From NCBI RefSeq assembly GCF_000621725.1, contig NZ_JHXM01000003.1, positions 62,001 through 126,000 on the forward strand: 64,000 bases of DNA. Direction: 5' to 3'. Below, piece after piece: positions 35,631 to 45,719 of the stretch. The DNA comes from Xylanibacter brevis ATCC 19188 (GTDB lineage Bacteria; Bacteroidota; Bacteroidia; Bacteroidales; Bacteroidaceae). The notes beneath the pieces were generated by a model, which saw nothing but the letters and a program-made list of their open reading frames with translations, did no database searches and was not told the origin of the DNA. The translations under genes were made by a program, and so were the position numbers. Position 1 is the stretch's first letter; the number at the start of each line of letters is the position of its first letter.

Positions 35631-38456
35631 ATGAGAAAATTATTCATTAGTGCACTGTTCCTAATAATCAGTGCGGTGTCAATGGTGGCCCAACAGATGC
35701 CCCCCATTCCCGTTGACCCAGAGGTACGAATTGGTAAGTTGGACAACGGTCTGACCTACTACATCCGTCATAACGAATGGCCCGAGCACGTAGCCAACTT
35801 CTACATTGCCCAGCGCGTGGGTTCTATTCAGGAGGACGAGACGCAGCGCGGTTTGGCTCACTTCCTTGAGCACATGGCTTTCAACGGCTCGGAGAACTTC
35901 CCCAACAAGCCCGGCAAGAGCATCATCGACTTCACCCGTTCGCTGGGTGTTGAGTTTGGTAGCGACCTGAATGCCTACACTTCTATCGACCAGACCGTCT
36001 ATCGTGTCTGCAACGTGCCTACATCTAAAGGCCAGGCAGCCCTCGACTCTTGTTTGCTGATACTGAAAGACTGGTCATGCGGTCTTTCGCTCGAAGCCGA
36101 CGAGATTGACAAGGAGCGCGATGTGGTTCACAACGAATGGCGCCTGGGTGAAGGTCCCTCACAGCGCATGATCACCCGTTCACTTCCAAAGATATATCCG
36201 GGTTCAAAGTATGGTGAGCGCATGCCTATCGGACTGATGAGCGTCATCGACAGCTTTAAGCCTGCCACACTTCGTGCCTATTACCAGAAGTGGTACCGCC
36301 CAGACAACCAGGCCATCATCGTCGTTGGCGACATCGATGTCAACCATACCGAGGCTATGATCAAACAGTACTTCAGTGGTATCAAGGTGGCTGCCAATGC
36401 TGCACAGGTAGTAGCCGAGCAGGTGCCCGACAACGAAGAGCCTATCTTCGTCTTCGAGAAGGACAAGGAGATGCGCATCAACAACATCCTCCTGTTCATG
36501 AAACACGATGCCACACTGCCCGAGGAGAAGGCCAACATGGACTACCTGCTTGAGGTATATATCAAGGGTGTTATCTCTCAGATGTTCAATGCTCGTATGC
36601 GCGAACTGGCTGAGGACCCCAACTGTCCTTTCCTGCAGGTAGCAGGCGATGACGACGACTATCTGCTGGCAAAAACCAAGGGAGCCTTCCAGATGATGAG
36701 TGTGCCCAAGGAAGGACGCGACATGGAGACGCTTTACACCATGATCCGTGAAGCACGTCGTGTGGCTAAGTTTGGCTTTACCGCCACCGAGTACGAGCGT
36801 GCCAAGGCCGACTACCTGAGTGCTCTGGAGAAGCAGTACACCAACCGCGCCAAGATCACCAATGCGCAGTATGGCGACGACTATCGCGACAACTACCTGT
36901 CGAACGAACCTATCCCTTCTATCGAATCACTCTATCAGATCATCAACCAGATTGCGCCCAACATCCCCGTTGAGGTGGTCAATCAGGTGTTGCCCCAGCT
37001 CATCAGCGACAGCGACAAGAACCTCGTGGTGATGGAGTGGGCACGCGAAGCCGACGGACTGACCTACCCCACCGAGGCCGACATGAAGGCTGCCGTGGCT
37101 AAGGCTCGTGCCGAAGAGCTCGTTGCCTATGTTGACAACGTGAAGAACGAGCCCCTGATGGCCAAGTTGCCAAAGGCTGGTAAAATTAAGAAGGAAAAAG
37201 AGAATAAGGCCCTTGGCTACAAGGAGCTGACCCTTTCTAACGGTGCTACCGTCATCCTGAAGCCCACTGACTATAAAGACGACGAGGTTCGACTCGAGGC
37301 ATTTGCCATGGGCGGCAGGTCACTCTATGGCGAGAGCGACTTTGCCAACCTGAAAGTATTCGACCAGGTGATCGGCTATAGCGGTCTCGGCAACTTCTCA
37401 AGCACAGAGCTCAGCAAAGCCCTTGCTGGTAAGAACGTCAATGCCGATGCCACTCTTGGACTGACACGTCAGTATATCACGGCACATGCTACGCCTAAGG
37501 ATCTGGAGACCATGTTCCAGATGATGTATCTCTACTTCACCGCCGTCAATAAGGACGAGAAGCAGTATCAGAACCTGATGACCCAGATGGAGATGCAATT
37601 GAAGAACAAGCACCTCTCTCCCGATGCCATTTACAGTGACTCTCTGACCAACACCATCTACTGCCACAATCCCCGTTTCCAGAACTTGGAGGTAGAGGAC
37701 CTGAAGAACATCAGCTACGACCGCATCCTGGATATCCATAAGGACCGTTTCAAGAATGCGTCTCAGTTTACTTTCATCATCGTGGGTAAGTTCGACGAAC
37801 AGCAGATTCGTCCCTTCATCGAACAGTACATCGCTGCTCTTCCTGGCAAGGGTAAGGCCGACAAGTACAAGGATGTAAGAACCATCGCCACCGGAGAGAT
37901 TGTGAACAAGTTTACACAGAAGAGCGATTCGCCCAAGGCTACTGCCGTTGAGGTATGGACAGCCACGGCTCCCTACACGCTCGACAATATGGTGAAGCTC
38001 GATGCTGCCGGACAGATCCTGTCTATCCTCTACCTGCGCACCATCCGCGAAGAAGAGAGTGCTGCCTACTCTTGCGGTGCTTCAAGCCAGTTCTCACTCA
38101 GCGGCACCCAGCCACTCATGCAGTTGCAGGCCTACTGTCCCATGAACCCCGACAAGGCCGAGATTGCCGTCAGATTGCTGCACGAAGGTATCGAGAAGGC
38201 TTCTCAGGAGATTGATGCCAACGACCTGGCTCAGGTGAAGGAGAACATGCTGAAGAATGCCGATATCATGGCAAAGAACAATGGCTACTGGATGAACACG
38301 ATCAGCACCTGGAAGGAGTACGGTCTGGACACCCACACCGACTATAAGAAGACCATCGAGGCACTGACACCTCAGTCGCTCAGCCAGTTCATCAAGAATC
38401 AGATTCTGAGCAGTGGCAACCACGTTGAGGTTATCATGACCCCCGAGGCCAAATAA
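35631..38456 (+). CDS. M16-family zinc metalloprotease (941 residues)
   Basis: A signal peptide is probably cut before Gln21 (SMVAQQMP). The N-terminal M16 domain has the inverted zinc motif HFLEH (77-81), with the third ligand region EIDKERDVVHNEWR about 75 residues on. Two long M16 repeats follow, the second (about 530-930) without the motif, as is usual. The size and layout fit the pitrilysin/processing-peptidase type, one chain forming a clamshell that degrades peptides in the periplasm or outside. It has its own -7 box and a strong terminator. Confidence 0.9.
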   Translation: MRKLFISALFLIISAVSMVAQQMPPIPVDPEVRIGKLDNGLTYYIRHNEWPEHVANFYIAQRVGSIQEDETQRGLAHFLEHMAFNGSENFPNKPGKSIIDFTRSLGVEFGSDLNAYTSIDQTVYRVCNVPTSKGQAALDSCLLILKDWSCGLSLEADEIDKERDVVHNEWRLGEGPSQRMITRSLPKIYPGSKYGERMPIGLMSVIDSFKPATLRAYYQKWYRPDNQAIIVVGDIDVNHTEAMIKQYFSGIKVAANAAQVVAEQVPDNEEPIFVFEKDKEMRINNILLFMKHDATLPEEKANMDYLLEVYIKGVISQMFNARMRELAEDPNCPFLQVAGDDDDYLLAKTKGAFQMMSVPKEGRDMETLYTMIREARRVAKFGFTATEYERAKADYLSALEKQYTNRAKITNAQYGDDYRDNYLSNEPIPSIESLYQIINQIAPNIPVEVVNQVLPQLISDSDKNLVVMEWAREADGLTYPTEADMKAAVAKARAEELVAYVDNVKNEPLMAKLPKAGKIKKEKENKALGYKELTLSNGATVILKPTDYKDDEVRLEAFAMGGRSLYGESDFANLKVFDQVIGYSGLGNFSSTELSKALAGKNVNADATLGLTRQYITAHATPKDLETMFQMMYLYFTAVNKDEKQYQNLMTQMEMQLKNKHLSPDAIYSDSLTNTIYCHNPRFQNLEVEDLKNISYDRILDIHKDRFKNASQFTFIIVGKFDEQQIRPFIEQYIAALPGKGKADKYKDVRTIATGEIVNKFTQKSDSPKATAVEVWTATAPYTLDNMVKLDAAGQILSILYLRTIREEESAAYSCGASSQFSLSGTQPLMQLQAYCPMNPDKAEIAVRLLHEGIEKASQEIDANDLAQVKENMLKNADIMAKNNGYWMNTISTWKEYGLDTHTDYKKTIEALTPQSLSQFIKNQILSSGNHVEVIMTPEAK

Positions 38457-38479
38457 CCTTTTAGACATACCCCATAAAG

Positions 38480-38515
38480 AAGGGGCATCGCTCGGTTGAG
38501 CGATGCCCCTTTTAC
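38480..38515. terminator. Bidirectional terminator between M16 gene and korB
   Basis: A 14-bp perfect stem (AAGGGGCATCGCTC with GAGCGATGCCCCTT) with a GGTT loop is followed by TTTTACATTT. It lies between convergent genes and probably serves both. Confidence 0.88.
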
Positions 38516-38536
38516 ATTTGTATCTATCAGGAACGA

Positions 38537-39541
38537 TTAACGTACTTCCCAGATATCGTTGGTCTCCAGCAACTCGGTGAAGTTGTGATACTTCTTCTGA
38601 GCGCTTACCTCTGCCAACTGAGCATGAACGGCCTCGTTGTAAGTAGGAGCCTCCACATCGCGAATCACACCGAGGGCGATGGGGAATCCATCCTCTGGCG
38701 ACATCATGGCCAACTTCAGCTGCAGGGTGTTGTCCTCGCAGTGAGCATCGTGTACCAATACATCGTCGATGGTGTAGCCATCCTTACCAATCTCTACAAC
38801 CTTCAAGCCGAAGCCCTGCTGCACCAGTCCGAACTCATTGTTCTCACCGAACACCAGTTTCTCGCCATGCTTCACGTAGATAGCGTTCTTCTTGCGGCCC
38901 TCGTTGTTGTAAACCACATCATGACAGTGGTCGTTGAAGATCACACAGTTCTGCAAAACCTCTGTGACTGAAGCGCCTTTATGCTCATAGGCAGCCTTCA
39001 GCACCTCTACGGTACCCTTGGCATCGGTAGCGACGCAACGGGCAAAGAAGTGACCGCGAGCACCGAAGCACAGTTCGGCAGGACGGAAGGGATCCTCCAC
39101 CGTGCCGTAAGGGCTAGACTTCGACACGAAGCCACGAGGTGAGGTAGGACTGTATTGACCCTTTGTCAAACCGTAGATACGGTTGTTCAGCAGGATCATG
39201 TTCAGGTCGATGTTACGACGATTAGCGTGGATGAAGTGGTTACCACCGATAGCCAGTCCGTCGCCATCGCCCGACACCTGCCATACGGTCAGGTTGGGGT
39301 TAGCCACCTTAGCACCGGTAGCGATGGCAGCAGCACGACCGTGGATGGTGTTCATGCCGTAGGTTGCCATGTAGTGAGGCAGACGACTAGAGCAACCGAT
39401 ACCAGAAATCACTGCTACGTTCTCGGGGGCTACGCCAATCTCGGCCATAGCCTTATGGAGTGAAGCCAGGAAGAAGTGGTCGCCGCAACCAGGGCACCAA
39501 CGAGGCTGGCCTTTCTTAAAATCTTGTGCTGTATAACTCAT
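38537..39541 (-). CDS. korB: 2-oxoacid:ferredoxin oxidoreductase beta subunit
   Basis: The 334-residue protein starts with the cofactor motif WCPGCGDHFFLASL. It has the thiamine diphosphate motif GDGDGLAIGGNHFIHANRRN with NNRIYGLTKGQYSPT, the set typical of 2-oxoglutarate (KorB-type) rather than pyruvate enzymes. It works with the alpha subunit, encoded 6 bp upstream, to convert 2-oxoglutarate to succinyl-CoA with ferredoxin as electron acceptor, or the reverse. The exact oxoacid is inferred from subunit layout. Confidence 0.9.
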   Translation of the reverse strand: MSYTAQDFKKGQPRWCPGCGDHFFLASLHKAMAEIGVAPENVAVISGIGCSSRLPHYMATYGMNTIHGRAAAIATGAKVANPNLTVWQVSGDGDGLAIGGNHFIHANRRNIDLNMILLNNRIYGLTKGQYSPTSPRGFVSKSSPYGTVEDPFRPAELCFGARGHFFARCVATDAKGTVEVLKAAYEHKGASVTEVLQNCVIFNDHCHDVVYNNEGRKKNAIYVKHGEKLVFGENNEFGLVQQGFGLKVVEIGKDGYTIDDVLVHDAHCEDNTLQLKLAMMSPEDGFPIALGVIRDVEAPTYNEAVHAQLAEVSAQKKYHNFTELLETNDIWEVR

Positions 39542-39547
39542 AATGCT

Positions 39548-41395
39548 TTACTTTCTAATAATCTCCTCGAATGCGTTAACTAACTCTTCTACGACGAATG
39601 GCTGACCCTTCACCTGATTGAACTGATAGGGCACGAAGCCATCTACCTTCATGCGCAGGTAGCCAGCCAGCTGTCCCATGTTCTGCTCAGCCACAACCAC
39701 CTTCTTATATTTAGTAAGTACGGCAGCCGTGTTCTTTGGCAGGGGGTTCAGATACTTGAAGTGAGTCTGAGCAACCTTATAGCCCTTCTGGCGTAACTCG
39801 TCCATGGCTGAATGCAGATGACCATAGGTAGAACCGAAGCCTACGATGAGCAGGTCGGCATCTTCTGCGTCGCCACTTACCTCGAGGTCGGGCACCTGGA
39901 TATTGTCAATCTTCTGCTGACGCAGACGAGTCATCAGGTCGTGGTTCTCAGGATTTGTTGAGATAGCACCCGTGTTAGAGTCCTTCTCCAGTCCACCCAA
40001 GATATGAGCGAAGCCCTCACGACCAGGCACAGCCCAGTAGCGGGTTCCATTCTCTGCACGCATATATGGTGTCCACTTACCCTTCAGTTCCTCGGGAACG
40101 TAAGGAGGATTGATGGCATCAAGCTTTGTGATGTCGGGCAACTTGAAAGCACCTGAGCCGTTGGCCACAAATGCATCGGTGAGCAGCACCACAGGTGTCA
40201 TGTGCTCCAATGCTATCTTACAAGCCTGGTAGGCAGCGTCGAAGCAGTCGGTAGGACTGGTGGCAGCCATGACAGGCATGGGGCTCTCACCGTTACGACC
40301 GAAGAGAGCCTGCAGTAGGTCGGTCTGCTCTGACTTCGTAGGAAGACCCGTAGCAGGACCACCACGCTGTACATCGAGCACCACCAGTGGCAGTTCCATG
40401 ATGACAGCCAGGTTCATAGCCTCGCTCTTCAGACAGACGCCAGGTCCAGAGGTTGATGTCACACCCAATGCACCAGCGAAAGAGGCACCGAGTGCAGAGG
40501 CACATCCACTGATCTCATCCTCGCACTGCACAGTGATGACGCCACATGACTTATGCTTTGACAACTCGTGCAGCACGTCGGTGGCAGGTGTAATGGGATA
40601 AGAACCCAGATACAGTCTCAGTCCGGCCTTCTCGGCAGCGGCGATGAAACCATAAGCCGTAGCCTTGTTACCGGTGATGTCCATATAGCGACCGGGGGTC
40701 TTCTCCTTGGTCTCTACGCGATAAACGTTGATGGCGCTTGAATGTGTGTTGTGACCGTAGTCCCAACCAGCCTGAATCACCTTGATGTTCGCCTCGGCAA
40801 TGGCAGGCTTCTTTGCGAACTTCTCGCGCAGGAAGTTTGCAACGAGGTTCAGATCGCGATCGAAGAGCCAGCAAACCAGTCCCAATGCAAACATGTTACG
40901 GCACTTCAACATGGCCTTGTTGTCCATACCGCTGTCGGCCAGACAATCCTTCACCATCTGTGTCATCGGACAAGCCACCACGCGGTCGGCATCGATGCCC
41001 ATCTCGCCCAGATAGTCTTCACTGGCAAACTGAGCCTTCTCAAGATCCTTTGGTCCGAAAGAGTCGGTGTCGATGATGATCGTAGCACCAGGCTTAGCAT
41101 AGCGATACTGTGTCTTCAGTGCGGCAGCGTTCATGGCCACGAGCACGTCGCACTTGTCGCCAGGTGTGTAAACCTTACCAGCACCGATGTGCACCTGGAA
41201 ACCAGATACACCTGTCAGCGAACCTTGCGGGGCGCGGATATCAGCAGGATAGTCGGGGAATGTTGAGATGCCATTGCCTACAGTGGCACTGACAGTAGAA
41301 AAAATGTTTCCGGCCAACTGCATACCGTCGCCAGAGTCTCCAGAGAAGCGCACGACCACCTGATCGAGTGCTTTCACTTCCAAATTTTCAGCCAT
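39548..41395 (-). CDS. korA: 2-oxoacid:ferredoxin oxidoreductase alpha subunit (gamma-alpha fusion)
   Basis: The 615-residue protein has an N-terminal gamma domain (VVVRFSGDSGDGMQLAGNIFS, about 1-190) fused to the alpha pyrimidine-binding domain (AYGFIAAAEKAGLRLYLGSYPITPATDVLHEL) and a C-terminal domain with VVAEQNMGQLAGYLRMKVDG. This two-subunit layout is common for KorAB in Bacteroidota. It precedes korB by 6 bp. The pair links central carbon metabolism to ferredoxin in an anaerobe. Confidence 0.92.
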   Translation of the reverse strand: MAENLEVKALDQVVVRFSGDSGDGMQLAGNIFSTVSATVGNGISTFPDYPADIRAPQGSLTGVSGFQVHIGAGKVYTPGDKCDVLVAMNAAALKTQYRYAKPGATIIIDTDSFGPKDLEKAQFASEDYLGEMGIDADRVVACPMTQMVKDCLADSGMDNKAMLKCRNMFALGLVCWLFDRDLNLVANFLREKFAKKPAIAEANIKVIQAGWDYGHNTHSSAINVYRVETKEKTPGRYMDITGNKATAYGFIAAAEKAGLRLYLGSYPITPATDVLHELSKHKSCGVITVQCEDEISGCASALGASFAGALGVTSTSGPGVCLKSEAMNLAVIMELPLVVLDVQRGGPATGLPTKSEQTDLLQALFGRNGESPMPVMAATSPTDCFDAAYQACKIALEHMTPVVLLTDAFVANGSGAFKLPDITKLDAINPPYVPEELKGKWTPYMRAENGTRYWAVPGREGFAHILGGLEKDSNTGAISTNPENHDLMTRLRQQKIDNIQVPDLEVSGDAEDADLLIVGFGSTYGHLHSAMDELRQKGYKVAQTHFKYLNPLPKNTAAVLTKYKKVVVAEQNMGQLAGYLRMKVDGFVPYQFNQVKGQPFVVEELVNAFEEIIRK

Positions 41396-41566
41396 ATTTT
41401 TAAATAATTATACAAAGTAAGTTTAATTTTGGGTGCAAATTTCGGAATATTTATCGAATTATCAAAACTTTCATGCAAAAAATGCACAAAAATGAATAAA
41501 AAATCACTTTTTACTTACAAATTGCTAATAATTGTTAGTTGATTTCCCCATATCGGGATTTCTTTG

Positions 41567-41574
41567 TACCTTTG
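41567..41574 (+). promoter_or_regulatory. -7 box (TACCTTTG) of DUF3737/patB unit
   Basis: TACCTTTG fits TAnnTTTG and lies 34 bases before the ATG at 41608. Confidence 0.5.
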
Positions 41575-41607
41575 TGCCGCTAAAATAAGAATAAGAAAAG
41601 GGATATA

Positions 41608-42453
41608 ATGGAAACTATCAAGAATCAACATTTTGAAGGTGAGCGTCCGCTGTTCGAGGTACACAACGTAAGATTGGAACAGGTAACAATTGGAGAAGGC
41701 GAGAGCGCCATTAAGGAGTGTTCAAATATTGAGGCCGAGGATTGTCATTTCTGGGGCAAATACCCCTTCTGGCATGTTCACGGTTTCAAGATTAACCGTT
41801 GTCAGTTCGATGCCGGTGCACGTTCTGCATTGTGGTATAGTGATAATATGGACATGCGCAACACGCGCATCGACGGTCCTAAGATGTTTCGCGAGATGCA
41901 CGACATGTATCTGGAGAATGTGGTTATCAACGATGCCGACGAGACATTCTGGAAGTGTCGCAACATTGAGGCACGCAACCTGGAGCTGCACGACGGCACC
42001 TATCCTTTCATGTTCTGTGAGAACGTGAAGATCGACGGACTGAAGAGCGACTCGAAGTACGTATTCCAATACTGTAAGAACGTAGAGATACACAACGCCA
42101 ATATCGTTACGAAAGACTCTTTCTGGGAGTGCGAGAACGTGAGCATCTACGACTCTGTGCTTGATGGCGAGTATCTGGCTTGGCACTCAAAGAACGTACG
42201 TCTGGTCAACTGTCACCTGGCTGGCGAACAGCTGTTGTGCTATGCCGACCAGCTGGTACTGGAGAACTGCACCTTCGCACCCGACTGCGACCGCGTCTTT
42301 GAATATAGCTGCATGGAGGCCGACATCAAGGGACATATTGAGAACATCAAGAACCCCACCAGCGGTCACATCGTTGCCGACTCTATCGGTAGCATCACCA
42401 TCGACAAGAACATCAAGCAGCCAGCCAACTGCGTGATCGAAACAAGAAAGTAA
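41608..42453 (+). CDS. DUF3737-family protein (beta-helix repeats)
   Basis: The 281-residue protein consists of regularly repeated strands of the type C-x-N-I/V-x-x-x-x-x (for example FKINRCQFDA, ARNLELHDGTY, LVNCHLAGEQL), which would fold as a right-handed beta helix. The sequence matches DUF3737, whose function is unknown. It has no signal peptide. It lies 34 bp upstream of the PatB-like lyase and probably shares its transcript. Many tryptophan and cysteine residues occur in the repeats. Confidence 0.82.
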   Translation: METIKNQHFEGERPLFEVHNVRLEQVTIGEGESAIKECSNIEAEDCHFWGKYPFWHVHGFKINRCQFDAGARSALWYSDNMDMRNTRIDGPKMFREMHDMYLENVVINDADETFWKCRNIEARNLELHDGTYPFMFCENVKIDGLKSDSKYVFQYCKNVEIHNANIVTKDSFWECENVSIYDSVLDGEYLAWHSKNVRLVNCHLAGEQLLCYADQLVLENCTFAPDCDRVFEYSCMEADIKGHIENIKNPTSGHIVADSIGSITIDKNIKQPANCVIETRK

Positions 42454-42487
42454 AGCATCAATATCTATCATAAAGAAAGAGAAGAAC

Positions 42488-43657
42488 ATGTCAAAATACA
42501 ATTTCGATGAGATAGTCACGCGCCGCCATACGGGCTGTGTGAAGTGGGACGAGCCCCGTCCGCTGTCCGTTGAAGGCGAAGATATCATCCCCCTCTGGGT
42601 GGCCGATATGGACTTCAAGGCTGCCCCTGCCATTCAGGAGGCAGTCGTCAAGCGAGCCCAGCATGGTGTCTATGGCTACACCGTGGTCGAGGACGACTAT
42701 TACGACGCTGTCATTTCATGGTTCAAGCGCCGTCATCAGTGGGACATCCGCCGCGAAGAGATTATCTACACCACGGGTGTTGTGCCTGCCATGTCGGTAG
42801 CCATCAAGGCGCTGACCATGCCTGGCGAGAAGGTGTTGATCCTCTCGCCCGACTACAACTGTTTCTTCTCTAGCATCCGCAACAACGGCTGCGAGGTTCT
42901 CGAGAGCATTCTCAGTCCGGTGGGCCACACGTTTGAGGTGGACTGGAGCGATTTCGAAGCAAAGTGCGCCGACGAGAAAACCACCGTATTCCTGCTTTGC
43001 AACCCTCACAACCCCACCGGTCGTGTCTGGACCAAAGAGGAACTCAGCCGCATGAACGACATCTGCATGAAGCATGGCGTCAAGGTGGTGAGCGACGAGA
43101 TCCACTGCGAGCTCATCATGCTAGGCCATCGCTTCCAGCCTTTTGCTGCGGTCAGCGAGGCCTGTCGCCAGAACAGCGTCACGCTGAACTCACCGTCTAA
43201 GTCGTTCAATATTGCTGGTCTGCAGGCAGCCAACATCATCTGCGCTCAACCCGAGTGGCGCCGCCGTCTGGACCGTGCGGTCAACATCAACGAGGTGTGC
43301 GACCTGAATCCCTTCGGTCCTGTGGCCCTGAAAGCTGCCTATAATGATAGCGAGGACTGGATCGACGAGCTCAACGACTACCTGTGGTCAAACTACCAGA
43401 TGCTGTGCAATTACGCCAAAGAGCACCTTCCCCACTGGAAGGTCAGCCAGTTGCAGGGCACCTACCTGTTGTGGATAGACATCACCGCTACGGGCATGAC
43501 GGCCCAGGCCTATACCGACCACCTGTTGCGCGACTACCACGTATGGGTCAACCCCGGCACCATGTATGGTCCGCAGAGCGGCGAAGGCTACATCCGCTTG
43601 AACATTGCCTGTCCGCAGGCTTTACTTAAAGAGGCTTTGGAAAGAATCAAGGAGTAG
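42488..43657 (+). CDS. patB: PatB/MalY-type pyridoxal-phosphate C-S lyase
   Basis: The 389-residue protein is a fold-type I aminotransferase-like enzyme with NPHNPTGRVW, the PLP-binding lysine in SPSKSFNIAGLQ (about 238), and an early PLWVADMDFKAAPAIQEA segment that is characteristic of the MalY/PatB group. These enzymes split cystathionine or cysteine-type C-S bonds to release a thiol, ammonia and pyruvate. The downstream C-GCAxxG-C-C gene begins 3 bp after its stop, giving a sulfur/redox-flavoured operon. Confidence 0.9.
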   Translation: MSKYNFDEIVTRRHTGCVKWDEPRPLSVEGEDIIPLWVADMDFKAAPAIQEAVVKRAQHGVYGYTVVEDDYYDAVISWFKRRHQWDIRREEIIYTTGVVPAMSVAIKALTMPGEKVLILSPDYNCFFSSIRNNGCEVLESILSPVGHTFEVDWSDFEAKCADEKTTVFLLCNPHNPTGRVWTKEELSRMNDICMKHGVKVVSDEIHCELIMLGHRFQPFAAVSEACRQNSVTLNSPSKSFNIAGLQAANIICAQPEWRRRLDRAVNINEVCDLNPFGPVALKAAYNDSEDWIDELNDYLWSNYQMLCNYAKEHLPHWKVSQLQGTYLLWIDITATGMTAQAYTDHLLRDYHVWVNPGTMYGPQSGEGYIRLNIACPQALLKEALERIKE

Positions 43658-43660
43658 TTT

Positions 43661-44134
43661 ATGAGTATTCTTATTGACAGAGAACAACGTATACGGCGAG
43701 CAGAAGAACTCTTCATGCAAGGGTTCAACTGCTCGCAGTCGGTTGTAGCCGCCTTTGCCGACATCTACGGCTACACTGAGGAGCAAGCTCTGCGCATGAG
43801 CGCAGGCTTTGGTGCCGGCATCGGTCGCCTACGCATGTCTTGTGGTGCCTTCAATGCACTGGCATTGCTGGCCGGATTGGACTGCGGGTCGGTGACTCCC
43901 GGCGACCGCGAAGGTAAGTCCTATAATTATAAAGTGGTGCAACAGTTGGCCGAGCGCTTTCGCGAGGCCCATGGTTCGCTCATTTGTGCCGAACTGCTGA
44001 AACTCAAGAAAGACGCACCACTCACCTATGTGGCCTCCGAGCGCACTGCCGAATATTACAAGACACGCCCCTGTGTTAATCAAATCATATCCGCCGCCCA
44101 TATATTTGCTGACTATTTGGAAGCAAAACAGTGA
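43661..44134 (+). CDS. C-GCAxxG-C-C family protein
   Basis: The 157-residue protein has the family's spaced cysteines: Cys24 (FNCSQSV), Cys61 (SCGAFNAL), Cys75 (DCGSV), and later ones in LICAELL and RPCVNQI. The glycine-rich GFGAGIGR segment is also present. Members are probably redox or metal-binding proteins, often coupled to electron transfer, but no reaction is established. It follows patB by 3 bp. Confidence 0.85.
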   Translation: MSILIDREQRIRRAEELFMQGFNCSQSVVAAFADIYGYTEEQALRMSAGFGAGIGRLRMSCGAFNALALLAGLDCGSVTPGDREGKSYNYKVVQQLAERFREAHGSLICAELLKLKKDAPLTYVASERTAEYYKTRPCVNQIISAAHIFADYLEAKQ

Positions 44135-44173
44135 TTTTTCTTACGAATCATTCGTTATTTCAGAATAATTTTG

Positions 44174-44181
44174 TACTTTTG
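44174..44181 (+). promoter_or_regulatory. -7 box (TACTTTTG) of CoA-transferase gene
   Basis: TACTTTTG fits TAnnTTTG, 26 bases before the ATG at 44208, with a weak TTCG 19 bases upstream. Confidence 0.5.
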
Positions 44182-44207
44182 CACGCAAAATTATCAAATC
44201 CCTATAT

Positions 44208-45713
44208 ATGGCTTATACACGCATGACTGCTGCTGAAGCTGCAGCACTGATAAAAAATGGAGAGAATATTGCCATGAGCGGCTTTACGCCTGCAGGTGTG
44301 GCAAAGGCAACGACCAAGGAGTTGGCAAAGATTGCTGTAGCCGAACATGAGGCTGGTCGCGAGTTCAAGGTAGGTATTTTTACGGGTGCATCTACCGGTC
44401 AGAGCACCGATGGCGACATGGCCAACGCACAGGCCATCAAGTATCGTGCCCCCTACACCACCAACCCCGACTTCCGCAAGCACGTGAACCAGGGAGAGAT
44501 TCCCTACAACGACCTGCACCTCAGCCACATGGCACAGGAGCTTCGCTATGGTTTCTATGGTGACATCGACTGGGCTATTCTCGAGGTCTGCGACATCGAG
44601 GACTGTGGCAACGACTACCATGTCTATCTCACCGCAGCCGGTGGTATCAGTCCTACTGCAGCCCGCCTGGCTAAGCACGTCATCCTGGAGCTGAACAGCT
44701 TCCACAATCCCAACGCCAAGTTCATCCACGACGTCTATGAGCCATTGGATCCCCCCTACCGTCAGCCAATCATGATCACCAAGGTCAGCGACCGCATCGG
44801 TGTGCCCTACGTCTCTATCCCCAAGGACAAGGTGGTAGGTGTCGTAGAGTGTAACATCCCCGACGAGGCCCGTGCCTTTAAGGATTCAGATCCCGTGACC
44901 GAGAAGATTGGTTTCCTCACAGCCGAGTTCCTGGTTGAAGAGATGCACAAGGGTCGCATTCCCAAGGAGTTCCTGCCTCTGCAGAGCGGTGTGGGCTCAA
45001 CGGCCAATGCCATCCTGGGCGCTTTGGGCGAGGACAAGCATGTGCCCAACTTCAACATCTATACCGAGGTGATCCAGAACTCTGTCATCGAGATGATGCT
45101 CAACGGACGTGTAAAAGACGCTTCGGCCTGCTCGCTCACCGTCAGCAACGAGTGTCTGATGCAGGTTTACGACAATATGGACTACATGAAGGATCACCTT
45201 ACGCTGCGTCAGAGCGAGATATCTAATTCGCCCGAGGTCATCCGCCGACTGGGCGTCATCGCTATCAACACAGCCATCGAGGCCGACCTCTATGGCAATG
45301 TCAACTCAACGCACATCAGCGGTGTCAAGATGATGAACGGCATTGGCGGCAGCGGCGACTTCATCCGCAATGCCTACCTCTCGATCTTCACCTGTCCTTC
45401 TGTGGCTAAGGGTGGCGTCATCTCAAGCATCGTGCCCTTCGTCAGTCACCAGGACTCTTCCGAGCACGATGTCAACATCATCGTCACCGAACAGGGTGTG
45501 GCCGACCTGCGCGGCAAGAGCCCCGCACAGCGTGCCGAGTGCATCATCGAGAGCTGTGCACACCCCGACTACAAGCAGTTGCTGTGGGACTACCTGAAGA
45601 TTTCAAAGAAGGGACAGACCTGCCACAACCTGACTGCTGCCTTTGCCATGCACGACACCCTGGCTCGCAAGGGCGACATGCACCTGACCGATTTCTCAGA
45701 ATACGTAAAATAA
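44208..45713 (+). CDS. Acetyl-CoA hydrolase/succinyl-CoA:acetate CoA-transferase family protein
   Basis: The 501-residue protein has the class I CoA-transferase fold of the Cat1/AarC group: MSGFTPAGVAKATTKELA at the start, GVGSTANAILGAL, GIGGSGDFIRNAYLS and EQGVADLRGKSPAQRA. Such enzymes move CoA between succinyl-CoA and acetate (or propionate), part of acetate/succinate/propionate fermentation. The exact acyl partners are an inference from family. It has its own promoter box. The next gene starts 6 bp after its stop but is functionally unrelated. Confidence 0.88.
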   Translation: MAYTRMTAAEAAALIKNGENIAMSGFTPAGVAKATTKELAKIAVAEHEAGREFKVGIFTGASTGQSTDGDMANAQAIKYRAPYTTNPDFRKHVNQGEIPYNDLHLSHMAQELRYGFYGDIDWAILEVCDIEDCGNDYHVYLTAAGGISPTAARLAKHVILELNSFHNPNAKFIHDVYEPLDPPYRQPIMITKVSDRIGVPYVSIPKDKVVGVVECNIPDEARAFKDSDPVTEKIGFLTAEFLVEEMHKGRIPKEFLPLQSGVGSTANAILGALGEDKHVPNFNIYTEVIQNSVIEMMLNGRVKDASACSLTVSNECLMQVYDNMDYMKDHLTLRQSEISNSPEVIRRLGVIAINTAIEADLYGNVNSTHISGVKMMNGIGGSGDFIRNAYLSIFTCPSVAKGGVISSIVPFVSHQDSSEHDVNIIVTEQGVADLRGKSPAQRAECIIESCAHPDYKQLLWDYLKISKKGQTCHNLTAAFAMHDTLARKGDMHLTDFSEYVK

Positions 45714-45719
45714 ATACTG

